Of a stretch of 64,000 bases of DNA, positions 61,279-64,000 are shown one piece after another. The notes beneath the pieces are model-generated. The model saw only the letters and a program-made list of their open reading frames with translations, searched no databases and was not told where the DNA came from. This stretch comes from Hyphomicrobiaceae bacterium. Lineage in GTDB: Bacteria; Pseudomonadota; Alphaproteobacteria; Rhizobiales; Hyphomicrobiaceae. The position numbers and the translations under genes were made by a program. The DNA lies in assembly GCA_008933705.1 (NCBI GenBank), contig WBUN01000020.1:1-64000 (forward strand), given 5' to 3'. Position 1 is the stretch's first letter. Each line of letters opens with the position of its first letter.

Positions 61279-62288
61279 CAGTGGTATCCCGCCTTCATGT
61301 CGACCTTGCCGCGGAACACCCAGTACGCGAACGCCGTGTAGGCGAGGATCAGCGGAATGAGGACGACCGCGCCGACCAGCAGGAAGGCGAGGCTGGCATC
61401 AGGCGCCGCCGCCGACCAGATGGTGATCGAGGGCGGCACCATGTAGGGGTAGAAGCTGATGCCGAGGCCGATATAGGACAGCACGAACAGCACAAGGGCA
61501 GCGAGGAACGGCGAGAGCTCGCGACGCCGGTACAAGCCGAGGAAAAGCACCAGCGCCGCGGCCGCAACCAGCAACGGCACCGGTGCCGAATAGAGAATGG
61601 CGGGCCAGGCGAACCAGCGTGTCATGTAGATGGGATTGAGAAACGGCGTGATGAGGCTGACGAGGCCGATCAGGGCGAGCGTGGCGATGCCGGTGATCCA
61701 GGCAAGGCGGTAGGCGAAATTCTGCACGGCGCCGCCGGTCTTCATGATGAGCCAGGTTGCGCCGAGCAGGGCGTAGCCGACGACGAGAGCCAGTCCGGTC
61801 AGGAGGCTGAACCAGGTGAGCCAATCCCACCAGCCGCCGGCGTAGCCGCGCCCCGAGACGGCAATGCCCTGCACGAGAGCGCCGAGCGCGATGCCCTGCG
61901 CAAACGCCGCCAATATCGAGCCGCCGGCGAAGGCCCAGTCCCACAGGAACTTGCCGCGCGCCGTGCGCCAGCGGAACTCGAAGGCGACGCCGCGGAAGAT
62001 CAGGCCGAGCAGCATGGCCGTCATGGGCGCATAGAGCGCCGGCAGCACGACGGCGTAGGCGAGGGGGAATGCAGCCATCAGCCCGCCGCCGCCCAGGATG
62101 AGCCATGTCTCGTTGCCGTCCCACACCGGCGCGACGGAATTCATCATCTCGTCGCGGCCGCTCTCGCTGTCCTTTCCCTTCATGAGGGGAAAAAGGATGC
62201 CGACGCCGAGATCGAAGCCGTCGAACAGCACATAGGCCAGCACCGCGAAGGCGATGAGCCCGGCCCAGATGAAAGCGAGGTCGAACAT
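61278..62288 (-). CDS. cydB: Cytochrome bd-type quinol oxidase subunit II
   Basis: A 336-residue subunit II: LAFIWAGLIAFAVLAYVLFD, GFDLGVGILFPLM, RDEMMNSVAPVWDGNETWLILGGGGLMAAFP and RGVAFEFRWR are the family signatures. About nine spans. With CydA it reduces O2 to water using quinol at high affinity, without proton pumping. It starts two bases after the cydA stop and has ggaaggggg upstream. The associated DUF2474 gene and short CydA point to the CioB subtype. Confidence 0.95.
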   Translation of the reverse strand: MFDLAFIWAGLIAFAVLAYVLFDGFDLGVGILFPLMKGKDSESGRDEMMNSVAPVWDGNETWLILGGGGLMAAFPLAYAVVLPALYAPMTAMLLGLIFRGVAFEFRWRTARGKFLWDWAFAGGSILAAFAQGIALGALVQGIAVSGRGYAGGWWDWLTWFSLLTGLALVVGYALLGATWLIMKTGGAVQNFAYRLAWITGIATLALIGLVSLITPFLNPIYMTRWFAWPAILYSAPVPLLVAAAALVLFLGLYRRRELSPFLAALVLFVLSYIGLGISFYPYMVPPSITIWSAAAPDASLAFLLVGAVVLIPLILAYTAFAYWVFRGKVDMKAGYH

Positions 62289-62290
62289 GG

Positions 62291-63712
62291 CTATGCCCCC
62301 TTCCGGTTGTCGCCGGCCGGTGCTGCGGCCCGCAGCGCCGGGGCGGGCATGATGCCGGCGGCGCGCTGCGGCGCGCCCTTCTCGATGTCGGGCTCATCGC
62401 TTTCGGGCCGCTTGGACATCAGGCGCAGGATGTAGAACACCCCGGCGCCGAACACGGCGAAGTAGACGATGATGAAGGCGATGAGAGAGGCGGCAACGGC
62501 CGGCGCGTCGATGGCGGAAACGGACTGGGAGGTGCGCAGCAGGCCGTAGACCGTATACGGCTGGCGGCCGACCTCGGTCGTGATCCAGCCGGCCAGCACG
62601 GCGACGAAGCCTGCCGGGCCCATCAGCACGGACGCCCGCAGCATGGCGGTGTTGTCGAACAGCTTCTGCCGGAAGCGCTGCCACAGGCTCCACACGCCGA
62701 GCGCCACCATCAGCAGCCCGAGCCCCACCATGATGCGGAAGCTCCAGAACGTGATGGGCGCGTTGGGCCATTCCTCCCGCGGCCAGGCCTTCAGACCCTT
62801 CACGCGGCCGTTCCAGTCGTGCGTGAGAATGTAGCTGCCGAGCTTCGGGATCTCGATGGCGTATCGCGTGGTCTCGCCCCGCATGTCGGGCCAGCCGAAC
62901 AGGATGAAGGGCGCGCCGGAGCGCGTCTCGAAATGTCCTTCCATGGCGGCGATCTTCGCCGGCTGGTGCTCGAGCGTGTTGAGGCCGTGCAGGTCGCCGG
63001 CAAGCACCTGGACGGGCGAAACCAGAGCGGCCATCCACATGGCCATCGAGAACATGATGCGCGCGCCTTCGTTGCCGCGGTCGCGCAGCAGATGCAAGGC
63101 GCCAACGCCGCCGACCACGAACGCCGTCGTCAGGTAGGCGGCGAGCACCATGTGCACGAGGCGATAGGGGAACGACGGATTGAAGATGACCGCCCACCAG
63201 TCCGTGGGAACGAACTGGCCGACCGCATTGACGGCGTAGCCCGCCGGCGTCTGCATCCAGCTATTGGCGGACAGGATCCAGAATGCCGAGAAGAATGTGC
63301 CGACGGCCACGAGGATGGTCGCGACGAAATGCAGGGCCGCGCCGACGCGCTGCATGCCGAACAGCATGATGCCGAGGAAGCCTGCCTCCAGGAAGAATGC
63401 GGTCAGCACCTCGTAGCCCATGAGCGGGCCGAGAACGGGTCCGGTCTTGTCGGAGAACACGCTCCAATTCGTGCCGAACTGGTAGCTCATGACGATGCCG
63501 GAGACGACTCCCATGCCGAAGGTCACGGCGAAGATCTTCTTCCAGTAGTTGAAGACCGACAGGTAGATGCCGCGACCGGTCAGGAGCCACAGGCCCTCCA
63601 GAACGGCGAGATAGCTCGCGAGCCCGATCGTGAAGGCCGGGAAGATGATGTGGAAGGAGACGGTGAACGCGAACTGAAGCCTTGCCAGGGTCAGGGCGTC
63701 GAGCAACTCCAT
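62291..63712 (-). CDS. cydA: Cytochrome bd-type quinol oxidase subunit I (CioA-like)
   Basis: A 473-residue subunit I. LTLARLQFAFTVSFHIIFPAFTIGL carries the heme ligand His21; GVVSGIVMSYQFGTNWSVFSDKTG, RVGAALHFVATILVAVGTFFSAFWILSANSWMQTPAGY and GLLRTSQSVSA follow. The Q-loop region is short, and total length is well below the roughly 520 residues of E. coli CydA, matching the cyanide-insensitive CioA group. ATG 63712 follows cagaggga; a longer frame upstream is not supported. It lets the cell respire at low O2 or in the presence of cytochrome-oxidase inhibitors. Confidence 0.94.
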   Translation of the reverse strand: MELLDALTLARLQFAFTVSFHIIFPAFTIGLASYLAVLEGLWLLTGRGIYLSVFNYWKKIFAVTFGMGVVSGIVMSYQFGTNWSVFSDKTGPVLGPLMGYEVLTAFFLEAGFLGIMLFGMQRVGAALHFVATILVAVGTFFSAFWILSANSWMQTPAGYAVNAVGQFVPTDWWAVIFNPSFPYRLVHMVLAAYLTTAFVVGGVGALHLLRDRGNEGARIMFSMAMWMAALVSPVQVLAGDLHGLNTLEHQPAKIAAMEGHFETRSGAPFILFGWPDMRGETTRYAIEIPKLGSYILTHDWNGRVKGLKAWPREEWPNAPITFWSFRIMVGLGLLMVALGVWSLWQRFRQKLFDNTAMLRASVLMGPAGFVAVLAGWITTEVGRQPYTVYGLLRTSQSVSAIDAPAVAASLIAFIIVYFAVFGAGVFYILRLMSKRPESDEPDIEKGAPQRAAGIMPAPALRAAAPAGDNRKGA

Positions 63713-63794
63713 CGGCTCTGGTCCCTCTGCTTGGCGGCCGCAACCGGACCGACCGTTGCGGCGACTGAGGCCGGAGAGACGGCGCCTCGGCGGC

Positions 63795-64000
63795 CTATGC
63801 CTTGGCCGGGGAGGGATGGAAAGGCTCCGGCTCCAGTCCATCCGCGTCGGTTGGCTCGGGCCCCGGATCATCGGGCGCCCGGGGAGGAACGAAGATCTTC
63901 GGCTCCACGACCTTGTGCACGCGCCGCGGCGGCGCGCCGGCGCGGCTGGTCTCCGCCGCCGCCCCGGATCGCTGCTCTCCTGGCTGCGTGCGCGCGGTGC
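63795..64000 (-). CDS. C-terminal tail of a protein running off the window, unidentified
   Basis: The minus frame is open from the right edge to a TAG at 63795-63797, giving at least 68 codons with sequence such as PPRRVHKVVEPKIFVPPRAP, then DDPGPEPTDADG and a Pro/Glu-rich ending. This is disordered and Pro-rich, like the tail of a longer protein. Position upstream of cydA raises CydC or another oxidase-associated protein as possibilities, but no domain is visible. The ending lies 83 bases before the cydA ATG. Confidence 0.35.
   Translation of the reverse strand, partial: TARTQPGEQRSGAAAETSRAGAPPRRVHKVVEPKIFVPPRAPDDPGPEPTDADGLEPEPFHPSPAKA

Overview
The window is GC-rich, densely packed DNA from an alphaproteobacterium, most likely of the Hyphomicrobiales (Rhizobiales). 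The assignment rests on codon use, many ATGA/TGATG gene overlaps, FNR/FixK-type promoter boxes of the form TTGA-N6-TCAA, a FixJ-family regulator, and gene types usual in that order (BON, DUF5676, DUF2933, CusBA with a small His-rich leader protein, CioAB with a DUF2474 protein). It looks chromosomal: one tRNA-Arg(CCT), glycolytic gpmI and a bd-type oxidase, with no transposase, integrase, CRISPR array or rRNA seen.

Layout. 0.1-12 kb holds a small lipoprotein, a secreted alpha/beta hydrolase, a three-BON-domain protein, an SRPBCC protein, an MgtC/DUF4010 membrane protein, gpmI and a complete Fe(III)-type ABC importer. 12.3-16 kb is an overlapping three-gene operon: a ThDP enzyme, a BASS-family transporter and an NAD-dependent epimerase/reductase. 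16.2-29.2 kb is a metal/envelope-stress and low-oxygen block: Cys-, Met- and His-rich small exported proteins, a cupredoxin remnant, an isoprenylcysteine-methyltransferase-like protein, an archaeal-type S-adenosylmethionine synthetase, an FtsH protease and a CusBA-type RND efflux pair. Palindromic boxes resembling FNR/FixK sites precede at least six genes in the first 21 kb, so much of this half may respond to oxygen limitation.

29.9-43.7 kb is a gas-vesicle island read left to right behind a FixJ-like response regulator: gvpA, gvpN, gvpH, gvpF, gvpG, gvpO, gvpJ, three more GvpF/L proteins, a second GvpA-family protein and gvpK. Several members are not standard Gvp proteins: a double-ring Cdc48/p97-like AAA ATPase, a GvpL protein ending in a DnaJ-type J domain, an HEHGH zincin-like protein and four small unassigned proteins. 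Hsp20-like GvpH, the J-domain protein and Cdc48 together look like a dedicated chaperone/unfoldase set for gas-vesicle assembly or turnover.

43.9-60.5 kb, all on the minus strand, is a corrinoid-dependent one-carbon pathway in four transcription units. It encodes a UroD-type methyltransferase, a separate corrinoid protein, a 642-residue methyltransferase-corrinoid fusion with the architecture of chloromethane methyltransferase CmuA, a methyl-H4folate:corrinoid methyltransferase, a reductive corrinoid activator, a MetV-MetF fusion and a DUF1638 protein. With them are a TRAP transporter, a PhyH-type dioxygenase, a fatty-acid-hydroxylase-like di-iron protein, PanB and a GntR/FCD regulator. A palindrome with core TGATATATCA lies 40-52 bp ahead of the first gene of each unit and is the obvious candidate operator for that GntR protein. 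At one promoter it sits where an FNR/FixK box would place the transcription start. The likely logic is import of an acidic methylated compound, possible oxidative preparation, transfer of its methyl group via corrinoid to H4folate, and use or oxidation as CH2-H4folate. The substrate is not revealed by the sequence.

61-63.8 kb holds the tRNA and a CioAB-type bd oxidase operon with a 39-residue DUF2474 subunit. An 18-bp near-copy of the tRNA 3' end at 29.3 kb, in direct orientation, could mark the far end of an old integrated island spanning the gas-vesicle and methyl-transfer blocks.
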